Positions 29,141 to 38,474 of a stretch of DNA of 64,000 nt are shown here, in pieces. The translations under genes and the position numbers were made by a program. The stretch lies in assembly GCF_021605415.1 (NCBI RefSeq), contig NZ_WKEQ01000009.1, forward strand, positions 1 to 64,000, written 5' to 3'. Under the pieces are notes generated by a model that saw nothing but the letters and a program-made list of their open reading frames with translations, was not told the DNA's origin and made no database searches. This DNA comes from Pseudomonas syringae (GTDB taxonomy: Bacteria; Pseudomonadota; Gammaproteobacteria; Pseudomonadales; Pseudomonadaceae). Each line of letters begins with the position of its first letter. The stretch's first letter is position 1.

Positions 29141-31581
29141 TGCACACGCGGAGCCTGGCCTGCGGATGGCTGTTGCTGATGTTCGGCGGATTCGTCGATC
29201 CCGGCTTCGCGGCGACCCAGGATAAGAACGCTGAGTCGAAGCAGGTGCAATTCAACCTCGCCGTGCTCAACGCACGCGGACTGGATCCGCGCCTGGCAGA
29301 CTATTTTCGCCAGGCGCCGCGTTTTCCTCAGGGCGAGCAGAGCGTCACGCTGTCGGTCAATGATGTGCCCAGAGGGCGGTTTGCAGTGACGTTCGATGAG
29401 CAAGGCGCGCTGTGTTTCACGCCGTCACTGCTCGAGCATGGCGGGATTCGGCCACCGCAGACCCCGGCGCCTGACGATGCCGCGGACTGTACGCTGTTTG
29501 CCCAGCGCTTTCCCGATGCGGTGGTACAAGCCGATCCGGCTCGCGGGCATGTCGCGCTGTTGTTGCCGACAGCCGAATTGCTCCCGGATCGTCCGGCTCA
29601 ACGCAGTTTCGTCAACGGTGGCACGGCCGGGCTGTTCAACTACGATGCGCTGGTGCTGGGCAGCCGTTATGGGGGGCAATCGACACAATACCGCAGCGTC
29701 AATTCGGAGATCGGCTTCAACGCGGCCGATTGGGCGTTTCGCAGCCGCCAGGCCTACAGCGAGTTTGACGGTGACGGGCGACTTGAGCATCTCTATGCCT
29801 ACGCCTCGCACACATCGGAACGCTATGCGGCGAACCTGCAATTGGGACAGTTGAACATGATGTCGCCGCTGTTCAGCGGTGAGGCGTTCAACGGGCTTCA
29901 GGTGCAGCCCGAATCCGCCTTGCTGGAGCTGGGAGATGACAGCGCCGGCGCCCGCGTCGAAGGCATCGCCTATTCAGCGGCGCGAATCGAAGTCACCCAG
30001 AACGGCGCGTTGATCTACACCACCGTGGTGCCGAGCGGGCCGTTCACGCTGGTTGGCTTACCGCTGCTCAGTCAAAGCGTCGACCTGGAAGTGACGGTGC
30101 ATGAAGAGGACGGCCAGCAACGGCGCTTCATCGTGCCCGCCACGCAGCTGCGCGGCGTCATGCCCGGCAAACTGCCGGGCTACAACGTAGCGGCGGGCCA
30201 GGTGCGGCGCTACGCCCAAGATGAGCGGGAGGCGCCATCGTTCATCGCCGGGAGCAAGGACTGGCGCCTGGGGCCGAACTGGCAGACGACGGCCGGGGCG
30301 ATGCTCGGCAGCGGCTATCAGTCGCTGGGCTGGGCGGTGCAGGGGGCGGCGAACGATCGTCTGGTGCTGAGTGCCCGTCAGGTGGTTTCCCGGGCACAGG
30401 ATCAACAACTGTCGGGGGCGCAGTTGCAATGGACGGCCAACGGACTGCTCGGCGCAGGGCTGTCGGCGGGTGTGGCGCTGACCCAGCAGACCGAGGATTT
30501 TCGCACGCTGTCCGACACCACCTGGAATCCGCGTACTGACCAACCGTTCCAGCGCGTGCGCAACCAGGTGAGCACCAGCCTGAGCACCGGCAACTCGAAC
30601 CTTGGCGCATTTTCCGCCAGCTACTCGCGGTTCTCGATGTTCGACGGGACGGCCACGTCGAGGGTGGCACTGGCATGGTCGCAGCAGATTCGCCGGGCCA
30701 ATCTTTCATTCACGATAGAGCGGGATGTCGCCGGGGCGCCCGAAGATGCCCGGGGCACGGCGGCTTATCTGAGCGTGAACCTGCCGCTGGGCATTGGCCG
30801 ATCAGCGCGCGGTTATGTGCGCAACGATGCGATTGGCGGCACCCGCAGCGGTCTTCGATACAACGAACAACTCAGCGATACCGTGGCTTACAGCCTCGGC
30901 GCCGAACGGCCGGACGCCGGGGAAATCGGTCTCAACGGCCGGCTCAATCTGCTGCCGCGATATACACAACTGGACATGGGTTACGCCGACACCGGCGCCG
31001 GCCAAAGCTATGACCTCGGTGCGCGCGGCGGCATGGTGGTGCATGGCGAAGGCGTGACGCTGTCGCCTTATCCCCTGCGCGAAACCTTTGCCGTGCTCAA
31101 GGCGGGCGAGACCGCAGGCGTGAAACTGAACACACCGCGCGGCCCGGTATGGACCGACAGTGCCGGGCACGCCGTGGCGGCCAGTCTGCCGGCGTACGGC
31201 AAGGGGCGGGTGGAAATCGACACCGCCAGTCTGCGACGCAATGTCGACGTGCATAACGCTTATCTGGATGTGGAAGCGGGGCGCGGCGCGGTGCCGCGTC
31301 TCGCGTTCGAGATGGTCAGTGCTCGCCGCATCTTGTTGCAGGCGCGCATGGCCGACGATTCCTTCGTCAGCAAGGGCATGGGGGTTTTTGATGAGCAGGG
31401 GCAATACGTCACGAGCGTGCTGGACGTCGGCCAAATCTTTCTCGCGGATGCGCAATCAGAAGCAGCCCTGCATGTGCGCCTGCCGGATGGCGGGCGGTGT
31501 CGGCTGGAGTTCGTCATGACCGAGACGCAGACAGCCGATGCGCTTTATGAAACGGCGCCGGCCACTTGCCGGGCCGGGTGA
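29140..31581 (+). CDS. Outer-membrane fimbrial usher (TcfC/CooC-like), operon 2
   Basis: An 813-residue usher with the same architecture as the operon 1 usher: N-terminal domain (FNLALNARGLDPRLADYF-type segment), GPFTLVGLPLLSQSVDLEV, the barrel with GGTAGLFNYDAL, and the conserved end (VRLPDGGRCRLEFVM, final cysteine in ATCRAG). Divergence between the two ushers is spread over the whole length, so the duplication is old rather than recent. Confidence 0.86.
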   Translation: MHTRSLACGWLLLMFGGFVDPGFAATQDKNAESKQVQFNLAVLNARGLDPRLADYFRQAPRFPQGEQSVTLSVNDVPRGRFAVTFDEQGALCFTPSLLEHGGIRPPQTPAPDDAADCTLFAQRFPDAVVQADPARGHVALLLPTAELLPDRPAQRSFVNGGTAGLFNYDALVLGSRYGGQSTQYRSVNSEIGFNAADWAFRSRQAYSEFDGDGRLEHLYAYASHTSERYAANLQLGQLNMMSPLFSGEAFNGLQVQPESALLELGDDSAGARVEGIAYSAARIEVTQNGALIYTTVVPSGPFTLVGLPLLSQSVDLEVTVHEEDGQQRRFIVPATQLRGVMPGKLPGYNVAAGQVRRYAQDEREAPSFIAGSKDWRLGPNWQTTAGAMLGSGYQSLGWAVQGAANDRLVLSARQVVSRAQDQQLSGAQLQWTANGLLGAGLSAGVALTQQTEDFRTLSDTTWNPRTDQPFQRVRNQVSTSLSTGNSNLGAFSASYSRFSMFDGTATSRVALAWSQQIRRANLSFTIERDVAGAPEDARGTAAYLSVNLPLGIGRSARGYVRNDAIGGTRSGLRYNEQLSDTVAYSLGAERPDAGEIGLNGRLNLLPRYTQLDMGYADTGAGQSYDLGARGGMVVHGEGVTLSPYPLRETFAVLKAGETAGVKLNTPRGPVWTDSAGHAVAASLPAYGKGRVEIDTASLRRNVDVHNAYLDVEAGRGAVPRLAFEMVSARRILLQARMADDSFVSKGMGVFDEQGQYVTSVLDVGQIFLADAQSEAALHVRLPDGGRCRLEFVMTETQTADALYETAPATCRAG

Positions 31582-31605
31582 ACGGCACTTATCGAGGACA
31601 TCTCC

Positions 31606-32148
31606 ATGCAAGTTTCAAGGTTGTGTTTCCTGGCCGTCGTGCTGTTCGGCGGATTGATCGATGCCGGTCAGGCGTTCGCTCGTTCCGGATGCACCGTGCG
31701 CCTCGGCCAACCAGGCGTCGACTTTGGCACCACGACGCGCGGCCAGTTGTTGCAGCGCCCGCTGGCCGGTGACGCATTCAGCTTCGGCCAGCGCCGCGTG
31801 CAGGTTCATGTGCAATGCGAGCAGGTTGTCCCGCTGGGTCTTGAGTTCGTCGCCCCGGTGGCCGATGCCGACAGTTTCCGGTTCGGCGCGGGCACATTGA
31901 CGGCGCGCGTCATCGGCGTGCGGGTGGACGGCAGAGCGGTGCAGTGGCTCAACCAGGGGCGCGGCGGCGCATCGGCTTCAAACGTGCTGCGCCCAGGCGA
32001 TTTCGTGGTGCCTGCCGTATCGGGCGCCCAGTTGGAAGGGCAGCAGATGACCGTCGAAGTTGAACTTGAGGCGCAGGTGAAATCAGCGGCCACCCGGGTC
32101 AGTGACGTGACCCGATTCGAGAGCCATGGCGAGTTTCGCCTGCGCTGA
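31606..32148 (+). CDS. Minor or tip fimbrial subunit-like protein, operon 2
   Basis: A 180-residue exported protein homologous to 26810: Cys near the mature N-terminus (SGCTVRLGQ), VDFGTTTRGQLLQR, second Cys in HVQCEQVV, then NVLRPGDFVVPAVSGAQ and the end TRFESHGEFRLR. The signal peptide ends near residue 27. GAGGA precedes the ATG. It ends 9 bases before the convergent MocR gene, so there is no room for a separate terminator. Confidence 0.72.
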   Translation: MQVSRLCFLAVVLFGGLIDAGQAFARSGCTVRLGQPGVDFGTTTRGQLLQRPLAGDAFSFGQRRVQVHVQCEQVVPLGLEFVAPVADADSFRFGAGTLTARVIGVRVDGRAVQWLNQGRGGASASNVLRPGDFVVPAVSGAQLEGQQMTVEVELEAQVKSAATRVSDVTRFESHGEFRLR

Positions 32149-32157
32149 CAGATCCGC

Positions 32158-33591
32158 TCAGACCATGACGCCATCGTCTTCGGCCAGCAACTTGATCGCC
32201 GCCGCGCCGACTTTGCGCACCGCGTCTTCGATCTGCGCGGTGGGCTTGGCGGCATAGTTCATCCGCAGGCAGTTTCGGTACTTGCCCGACGCGGAAAAAA
32301 TACTGCCGACGGCGATCTGTACGCCTTGGTCGTGCAGTGCACGATTCAGTTTCAGCGTATCGAAACCCTCCGGCAACTCGACCCACAGCATGAAGCTGCC
32401 CTGCGGACGACTGGCGCGGGTGCCGGCGGGGAAATAACGCGTCACCCAATCGATCATGGCGTCGCGGTTGCGCTGGTATTGCATGCGCATGCGCCGCAAA
32501 TGCGGCTCGAAGTGGCCGCCCTTGAGGAATTCGGCGATGGCGATCTGCGGTTGTGGCGCGGTGGATCCAGTGCTGATGTATTTCATGTGCAGCACCCGTT
32601 CCAGATACCGGCCCGGGGCGACCCAGCCAATGCGCAGCCCTGGCGCCAGGGTCTTGGAAAACGAACTGCACAGCAGCACCCGACCGTCTTCGTCGAAGGA
32701 TTTGATCGTGCGCGGGCGCGGGTAGGTGTAGGCCAGTTCGCCATACACGTCGTCTTCGATGATCGCCACGTCGAAGCGCTGGGCGAGGGTCAGCAGCGCG
32801 CGCTTGCGCGACTCCGGCATGATGTAGCCCAGCGGATTATTGCAGTTGGGGGTCAGTTGAATGACCTTGATCGGCCATTGTTCCAGCGCCAGTTCCAGGG
32901 CATCGAGACTGATGCCGGTGAGCGGGTCGGTGGGGATTTCCAGGGCTTTCATGCCCAGGCCTTTCAGGGTTTGCATGGCGCCGTGAAAGCTCGGCGAGTC
33001 CACCGCGACGATGTCCCCCGGCTCGCAGATCGCGTGGATGCTGGTGGACAGCGCTTCGTGGCAACCGGTGGTGACAACCAGATCGCTGGCGCTTAATTGG
33101 CAGCCGGAATCGAGCATCAGCCGGGCGATCTGTTCGCGCAGTTCGAGGGTGCCGTGGATGTTGTCGTAATACAGACCGGGCATGTCCTGGCGGCGGCTGA
33201 TCCGCGCCAGTCCGCGCAGCAGCGGTTTCAAGGTGGGTGTGGTGACGTCGGGCATGCCGCGACCCAATTGCACCACGTCTTTGCGTGGCACTGCGCGAAT
33301 CAGTTCGAGCACTTGATCCCACTGCGAAATTTCCACCGGACGCTGCGCCGGACGGCCGACGGCGGGCAGTTCCGGCAGCTCGCGGCCAACCGGAACAAAG
33401 TAGCCCGACTTGGGTTTCGGTGTGGCCATGCCGCTGTCTTCGAGCATGCGATAGGCCTGCTGCACCGTGCTCAGACTGACCCCGTGTTCGGCACTCAAGG
33501 CGCGCACCGACGGCAACCGGTCGCCGGGACGATAGAAGCCTTGTTCGATTCGCGTGCCGAGCAACTCGGCGAGGTTTACATACAGGGTCAT
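32158..33591 (-). CDS. MocR-type GntR/aminotransferase transcription regulator
   Basis: A 477-residue fusion of an N-terminal GntR winged helix (about 1-70, with PGDRLPSVRALSAEHGVSLS) and a fold-type I aminotransferase domain (about 95-477). The PLP-binding lysine lies in the segment SSFSKTLAPGLRIGWV. MocR proteins bind PLP and an amino-acid-like effector and usually control a neighbouring gene; here the divergent DUF1127 gene at 33771 is the obvious candidate. The same pair occurs together in other pseudomonads as I recall. Confidence 0.92.
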   Translation of the reverse strand: MTLYVNLAELLGTRIEQGFYRPGDRLPSVRALSAEHGVSLSTVQQAYRMLEDSGMATPKPKSGYFVPVGRELPELPAVGRPAQRPVEISQWDQVLELIRAVPRKDVVQLGRGMPDVTTPTLKPLLRGLARISRRQDMPGLYYDNIHGTLELREQIARLMLDSGCQLSASDLVVTTGCHEALSTSIHAICEPGDIVAVDSPSFHGAMQTLKGLGMKALEIPTDPLTGISLDALELALEQWPIKVIQLTPNCNNPLGYIMPESRKRALLTLAQRFDVAIIEDDVYGELAYTYPRPRTIKSFDEDGRVLLCSSFSKTLAPGLRIGWVAPGRYLERVLHMKYISTGSTAPQPQIAIAEFLKGGHFEPHLRRMRMQYQRNRDAMIDWVTRYFPAGTRASRPQGSFMLWVELPEGFDTLKLNRALHDQGVQIAVGSIFSASGKYRNCLRMNYAAKPTAQIEDAVRKVGAAAIKLLAEDDGVMV

Positions 33592-33770
33592 GGCACTGCC
33601 TCGGTGCGGAGGGTTCGGTTAACCAGTACAGATAGGGCAAAAAACGACAATTCAGACCCCCAGCCGGCAAATCTGTATGGCGTTAATACAGTTGCGTTGA
33701 ATCTGTAATGCTTTTCGTCGCCCGCGCATCATGGAATCTCTGGCTACCCAAGTAAACAGGAGCAACGAAA

Positions 33771-34016
33771 ATGAACGGCTTGAGCGATGTGCGGCTGACG
33801 ATACACAGTCAGGAACTGGTGGCAGGGCAAGAGGATCGCGCGCGTAACATGGCCAAACATAACGCGCCGGCCGGCCTGAGTTACTGGGGACTGTTCTGGC
33901 ATCGTCTGCACACGCGCAAGGCGTTGTTGAGGTTGACGGCGGATCAGCTTAAGGACATCGGACTGACGCGGGAGCAGGCCCGGGAGGAAGGATTGAAACC
34001 CTTTTGGAGGATCTGA
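33771..34016 (+). CDS. DUF1127 small arginine-rich protein
   Basis: An 81-residue protein whose C-terminal half (FWHRLHTRKALLRLTADQL, then DIGLTREQAREE) is the DUF1127/YjiS motif. In other bacteria such proteins affect phosphate, carbon or RNA metabolism. CAGGAG precedes the ATG. It is divergent from the MocR regulator and followed by a REPIN. Confidence 0.85.
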   Translation: MNGLSDVRLTIHSQELVAGQEDRARNMAKHNAPAGLSYWGLFWHRLHTRKALLRLTADQLKDIGLTREQAREEGLKPFWRI

Positions 34017-34039
34017 GATTTGCGCTGTTTTGTCTGGCC

Positions 34040-34132
34040 TCATCGCTGGCAAGCCAGCTCCCACAGGTTGGTGGTAAGCACGGATTGGGTGAACACCAAC
34101 GATCACTGTGGGAGCTGGCTTGCCAGCGATGG
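34040..34132. repeat. REPIN, family A
   Basis: Two nearly perfect inverted units (CATCGCTGGCAAGCCAGC... and ...GCTGGCTTGCCAGCGATG), with the inner arms CACGGATTGG-like around the centre. It lies between convergent DUF1127 and FAD oxidoreductase genes. Confidence 0.9.
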
Positions 34133-34156
34133 CATTTTCAGGTTTTCGATAAAACT

Positions 34157-35455
34157 TCAGGCCAGTTCTTTCAGGCGATGCCACAACATCCCCAGCGCCA
34201 ACAACGGCGAGCGCAAATGTTTGCCGCCCGGGAAGGTGATGTGCGGCACTTTGGCGAACAAATCAAAACCGCCGCTGTGCTGCCCGCTGATGGCTTGCGC
34301 CAGCAACTTGCCCGCCAGGTGCGTGGCATTGACCCCGTGACCGGAATACGCCTGCGCGTAATACACGTTCGGCTGATCCGCGAGCCGGCCGATCTGTGGC
34401 AAACGGTTGGCACCGATGCCGATCATCCCGCCCCACTGATAATCGATCTTCACGTTGGCCAGTTGCGGGAACACTTCCAGCATTTTCGGGCGCATGTACG
34501 CGGCGATGTCCTGCGGATCGCGCCCGGAATAATGGCAGGCGCCGCCAAACAGCAAGCGCCGGTCCGCCGAGAGGCGGTAGTAATCCAGCGCCACCCGCTG
34601 GTCGCAGACCGCCATGTTTTGCGGGAGCAAGGCGTGGGCCTGTGCTTCGCTCAATTGCTCGGTGGCGATGATGTAGCTGCCGGCGGGCAGAACTTTGCCG
34701 CTGAGTGTCGGGTTGAGGTCGTTGAGATAGGCGTTGCAGCCCAGCACAAGGCTTTTCGCCCGCACCGAACCTTGCGCGGTATGCACCTTCACTTCAGGGC
34801 CGTAATCGATGCGCGTGACCGCCGACTGCTCAAACAGTTTGACGCCCAGTTGCCGTGCCGCTGCCGCCTCGCCGAGCGCCAGGTTCAGTGGGTGTAAATG
34901 GCCGGAGCCCATGTCGATCAATCCGCCGATGTAGCGTTTGGAACCGACCACCGTATGCATTTCATCGGCCCGCAGCAGGCGGGTTTCGTAGCGATAGCCG
35001 AGGCTGCGCAGTTCTTCCGCGTCTTCGGCAAAACCTTCGAGATCGCGGGGCTTGTTGGCGAGGTCGCAGTAGCCCCAAGTCAGGTCGCAGGGGATCTGAA
35101 AACGCTCGACGCGCTGGCGGACGATCTCCACGGCTTCCAGGCCCATGAGCTTCATCTCGCGCACGCCGTCGGCACCGATGACATTCTCGAATTGGTCGAG
35201 GCCGTGGCCGACGCCGCGAATCAATTGCCCACCGTTGCGACCGCTGGCGCCCCAGCCGATTTTACGGGCCTCGAGCAGCACCACGTCGAGGCCGCGTTCG
35301 GCCAGTTCCAGCGCGGTGTTCAAGCCCGAGAAGCCGCCGCCGACGACGCACACATCGGCAGTCATCTCGCCTTGCAGCACCGGGTGATCGGATTGCGGCA
35401 GACTGCTGGCGGCGTAGTAGGAAGCCACGTGGGGTTGGCTCGCGCGGGCGTTCAT
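34157..35455 (-). CDS. FAD-dependent oxidoreductase, PuuB-like (DAO family)
   Basis: A 432-residue flavoprotein. The FAD-binding motif VVGGGFSGLNTALELAERG is near residues 35-53, followed by GWGASGRNGGQL, typical of gamma-glutamylputrescine oxidase and related amine oxidases, and a C-terminal segment GYSGHGVNATHLAGKLLA-like. The start MNARASQPHV was preferred over a much longer frame because of a CAGG site and domain position. Together with kauB this suggests polyamine/amino-acid amine oxidation, but the substrate is not shown. Confidence 0.87.
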   Translation of the reverse strand: MNARASQPHVASYYAASSLPQSDHPVLQGEMTADVCVVGGGFSGLNTALELAERGLDVVLLEARKIGWGASGRNGGQLIRGVGHGLDQFENVIGADGVREMKLMGLEAVEIVRQRVERFQIPCDLTWGYCDLANKPRDLEGFAEDAEELRSLGYRYETRLLRADEMHTVVGSKRYIGGLIDMGSGHLHPLNLALGEAAAARQLGVKLFEQSAVTRIDYGPEVKVHTAQGSVRAKSLVLGCNAYLNDLNPTLSGKVLPAGSYIIATEQLSEAQAHALLPQNMAVCDQRVALDYYRLSADRRLLFGGACHYSGRDPQDIAAYMRPKMLEVFPQLANVKIDYQWGGMIGIGANRLPQIGRLADQPNVYYAQAYSGHGVNATHLAGKLLAQAISGQHSGGFDLFAKVPHITFPGGKHLRSPLLALGMLWHRLKELA

Positions 35456-35605
35456 GGGCGTCATCCTGAGGCGGGGGGGGCGTGAAAAATTGGACGGAGC
35501 ATAAGCCGGACGCCGGAAAACGGGCAACACTGGTCGGCCATTGCTGTCTGGATCGCTGCTTTTACGGCAAAATCGCCGCCTATTCCGCTTTCGGTCACCG
35601 CTTCG

Positions 35606-35959
35606 ATGAGCTGTAACAGCCAGACAATTCGCATCCTGCGTCAGCAGATCCCCACGTTCGAATGCGTGCCGGGCTGCCATGACTGTTGTGGGCCAGTGAC
35701 CACCTCACCCGAAGAAATGTCGCGCCTGCCGCGCAAGACCCGCGCCGAGCAGGACGCTGCCATGGAAGCACTCAACTGTGTGCACCTGGGGCCGAACGGC
35801 TGCACGGTGTATGGCGAGCGTCCGCTGATCTGCCGGTTGTTCGGCACCACCCAAACCCTGCCGTGCCCGAACGGACGCAGGCCAGTGGAGCTGATTCATC
35901 CGCGGGTAGAAAAGCAGGTATTCGAATACATGGCGGCCAATCGGCAGGTGTTGGTCTAG
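35606..35959 (+). CDS. YkgJ-type cysteine-cluster protein
   Basis: A 117-residue protein with a conserved cysteine set: C-x4-C-x2-C-C (FECVPGCHDCCGPV), then NCVHL, GCTVY, ICRLFG and LPCPNG. This matches the YkgJ/UPF0153 family of zinc- or iron-sulphur-chelating proteins of unknown role. It is divergent from the FAD oxidoreductase. The ribosome site is weak. Confidence 0.85.
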   Translation: MSCNSQTIRILRQQIPTFECVPGCHDCCGPVTTSPEEMSRLPRKTRAEQDAAMEALNCVHLGPNGCTVYGERPLICRLFGTTQTLPCPNGRRPVELIHPRVEKQVFEYMAANRQVLV

Positions 35960-35990
35960 CTGGCGCGTCCACATTTCACCGAGTCGACGC

Positions 35991-36083
35991 GATCGCTGGC
36001 AAGCCAGCTCCCACAGTGATTGCAGACATGCATTGAATCTCCATTCGCCGCCAACCCTGTGGGAGCTGGCTTGCCAGCGATAG
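35991..36083. repeat. REPIN, family A
   Basis: Inverted units GATCGCTGGCAAGCCAGCTC and its partner ending CTTGCCAGCGATA around a 45-base centre. It lies between the convergent YkgJ-like and dadR genes. Confidence 0.9.
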
Positions 36084-36107
36084 GGCCGGCCCAGGCGCTA
36101 CAAATTT

Positions 36108-36596
36108 TCAATCCGGGATCGGCAGGTTCAGGCTCTCTTTCACCTCTTCCATCACGATATAGCTCTTGGACTCGCGCACATGCGGCAGTTTGAGCAGGAT
36201 GTCGCCGAGCAGTTTGCGGTACGAGGCCATCTCGGAAATCCGCGCCTTCACGAGATAGTCGAAATCCCCTGACACCAGATGACACTCCAGCACGTGAGGC
36301 AATTTCAGCACGGCGCGGCGGAATTCCTCGAACGTGTCGCCGGATTTGTAATCCAGGCTGATCTCGACAAACACCAGCAGGCTACCCTTCAAATGCTGCG
36401 GATTCAGCCGGGCGTTGTAGCCCATGATGATGCCTTCGCGCTCCAGCCGGCGTACCCGCTCGGTACAGGGCGTCGTGGAGAGTCCGACCTTTTCGCCGAG
36501 TTCGGTGAAGGAAATCCGCCCGTCCGCTTGCAGGATCCGCAAGATGTTGCGGTCGATCTTGTCCAGCTCACGTTTGGTCTGAGTGTTGGTACGCAT
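36108..36596 (-). CDS. dadR: Lrp/AsnC family regulator of alanine catabolism
   Basis: A 162-residue Lrp-type regulator with an N-terminal helix-turn-helix (about 10-55, RELDKIDRNILRILQADGR then GEKVGLSTTPCTERVRRLE) and a C-terminal ligand-binding RAM domain. The start MRTNTQTKRELD is the family start; the longer frame is not conserved. It is divergent from dadA with a 154-base AT-rich gap, the arrangement of the Pseudomonas dadRAX locus, in which DadR activates dadAX in response to L-alanine. Confidence 0.9.
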   Translation of the reverse strand: MRTNTQTKRELDKIDRNILRILQADGRISFTELGEKVGLSTTPCTERVRRLEREGIIMGYNARLNPQHLKGSLLVFVEISLDYKSGDTFEEFRRAVLKLPHVLECHLVSGDFDYLVKARISEMASYRKLLGDILLKLPHVRESKSYIVMEEVKESLNLPIPD

Positions 36597-36750
36597 AGGG
36601 GATGCGCCTCCGTGAAAAGGGTTTTTGCCGAGAATTGTCGCCAAATATAGGCGCTTATATAGTGAAAAGCACTGGCAAATCTTTTTTACACTGCGCCTAT
36701 TCTCGCTCTAACAACACACGTCCGCGGCAAGCCGCGATGAGGGATACAAA

Positions 36751-38055
36751 ATGCGCGTCATGGTCTTGGGTAGCGGCGTCATCGGTACCGTCAGTGCTTA
36801 TTATCTGGCGCGTGCCGGGTTTGAAGTGGTGGTGGTCGACCGGCAGCCGGCCGCTGCCATGGAGACCAGTTTCGCCAACGCCGGCCAGGTTTCGCCGGGT
36901 TATGCCTCACCTTGGGCCGCGCCGGGCGTGCCGCTCAAGGCCATCAAGTGGTTACTGCAACGTCACGCGCCGCTGGCGATCAAGGCTACCGCCGACATCG
37001 ACCAATACCTGTGGATGGCGCAGATGCTGCGCAACTGCACGGCGAGCCGCTACGCAGTGAACAAGGAGCGCATGGTGCGGTTGTCCGAGTACAGCCGCGA
37101 TTGCCTCGATGAACTGCGCGCTGAAACCGGTATCGCCTACGAAGGCCGCAGCCTCGGCACCACGCAACTGTTCCGCACCCAGGCGCAACTGGACAACGCC
37201 GCCAAAGACATCGCCGTGCTGAAAGAGTCCGGCGTGCCGTTTGAAGTCCTCGACCGTGCCGGCATTGCCCGAGTCGAACCGGCGTTGGCCAACGTCACTG
37301 ACATTCTCGCGGGTGCCTTGCGCCTGCCGAACGACCAGACCGGCGACTGCCAGATGTTCACCACGCAACTGGCGGACATGGCGGCCAGACTGGGCGTTGA
37401 ATTCCGCTTCGGTCAGGACATCCAGCGCCTCGATTTTGCCGGTGACCGGATCAACGGCGTGTGGATCGACGGCAAGCTGGAAACCGCCGACCGCTACGTG
37501 CTGGCCCTCGGCAGCTATTCGCCGCAACTGCTCAAGCCGCTGGGCATCAAAGCTCCGGTTTACCCGCTCAAAGGTTACTCGCTGACTGTGCCGATCACCG
37601 ACCCGGCGATGGCCCCGACCTCGACCATCCTTGATGAAACCTACAAAGTCGCGATCACCCGTTTCGACAACCGCATTCGTGTCGGCGGCATGGCCGAAAT
37701 CGCCGGTTTCGATCTGTCGCTGAATCCGCGTCGGCGCGAAACCCTGGAGATGATCGTCAACGACCTTTATCCTCAGGGCGGCGATTTGAGCCAGGCGAGT
37801 TTCTGGACAGGCCTGCGCCCGACCACGCCGGACGGTACGCCGATTGTTGGCGCGACAGCATTCAAAAATCTGTTCCTGAACACCGGTCACGGCACCCTCG
37901 GGTGGACGATGGCTTGTGGATCCGGTCGCCTGCTAGCCGATCTGATGGCCAAGAAAAAGCCGCAGATCAGCGCCGAAGGCCTCGATATTTCCCGTTATGG
38001 CAACAAAACCCAGGAGTCCGCAAAACATGTCAATCCAGCGCCAGCTCACCAATGA
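36751..38055 (+). CDS. dadA: D-amino acid dehydrogenase small subunit
   Basis: A 434-residue FAD enzyme that oxidises D-alanine and other D-amino acids to 2-oxo acids and passes electrons to the respiratory chain. The dinucleotide motif [19 protein letters not shown] is at residues 4-22, and the C-terminal FAD segment [20 protein letters not shown] is typical of DadA. Its last codons overlap the start of the downstream ridA-like gene by 29 bases. Confidence 0.96.
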   Translation: MRVMVLGSGVIGTVSAYYLARAGFEVVVVDRQPAAAMETSFANAGQVSPGYASPWAAPGVPLKAIKWLLQRHAPLAIKATADIDQYLWMAQMLRNCTASRYAVNKERMVRLSEYSRDCLDELRAETGIAYEGRSLGTTQLFRTQAQLDNAAKDIAVLKESGVPFEVLDRAGIARVEPALANVTDILAGALRLPNDQTGDCQMFTTQLADMAARLGVEFRFGQDIQRLDFAGDRINGVWIDGKLETADRYVLALGSYSPQLLKPLGIKAPVYPLKGYSLTVPITDPAMAPTSTILDETYKVAITRFDNRIRVGGMAEIAGFDLSLNPRRRETLEMIVNDLYPQGGDLSQASFWTGLRPTTPDGTPIVGATAFKNLFLNTGHGTLGWTMACGSGRLLADLMAKKKPQISAEGLDISRYGNKTQESAKHVNPAPAHQ

Positions 38056-38380
38056 GCGCATGAGTCAGATCGTCAGCCACAACGGCACCGTGTACCTGGC
38101 CGGGCAGGTCGGCGACGACTTCGACGCCGGGATTGAACAGCAGACCCGTGACGTGCTCGCCAATATCGAGCGCTTGCTGGATCTGGCCGGTACGGACAAA
38201 CAGCATCTGCTGTCGGTGACGATCTACCTCAACGACATCGAAGCGCACTTTGCCGGGATGAACGCGGTATGGGATCAGTGGCTGCCCAAAGGCGCCGCCC
38301 CGGCCCGGGCCACCGTCGAAGCGAAGATGGCCAAGCCGAGCATCCTCGTCGAAATGTCGGTGGTTGCCGTACTGCCATAA
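38027..38380 (+). CDS. RidA-like imine deaminase coupled to dadA
   Basis: A 117-residue RidA-family protein ([46 protein letters not shown] with the conserved arginine). ATG 38027 follows CAGGAG and lies inside the dadA C-terminus, so expression is coupled. Hydrolysis of imino acids released by DadA is the natural role; this is family knowledge plus context. It belongs to a subgroup distinct from the spoT-linked RidA. Confidence 0.9.
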   Translation: MSIQRQLTNERMSQIVSHNGTVYLAGQVGDDFDAGIEQQTRDVLANIERLLDLAGTDKQHLLSVTIYLNDIEAHFAGMNAVWDQWLPKGAAPARATVEAKMAKPSILVEMSVVAVLP

Positions 38381-38474
38381 CCGTTTGTAACGATCCTCTC
38401 CCGGTGCTGCTGGCAGTTCACGCCGTCAGCCTGCGCCGGTTTTTATTTTCATGACCGCCTAGAAGTCTGCCGCC

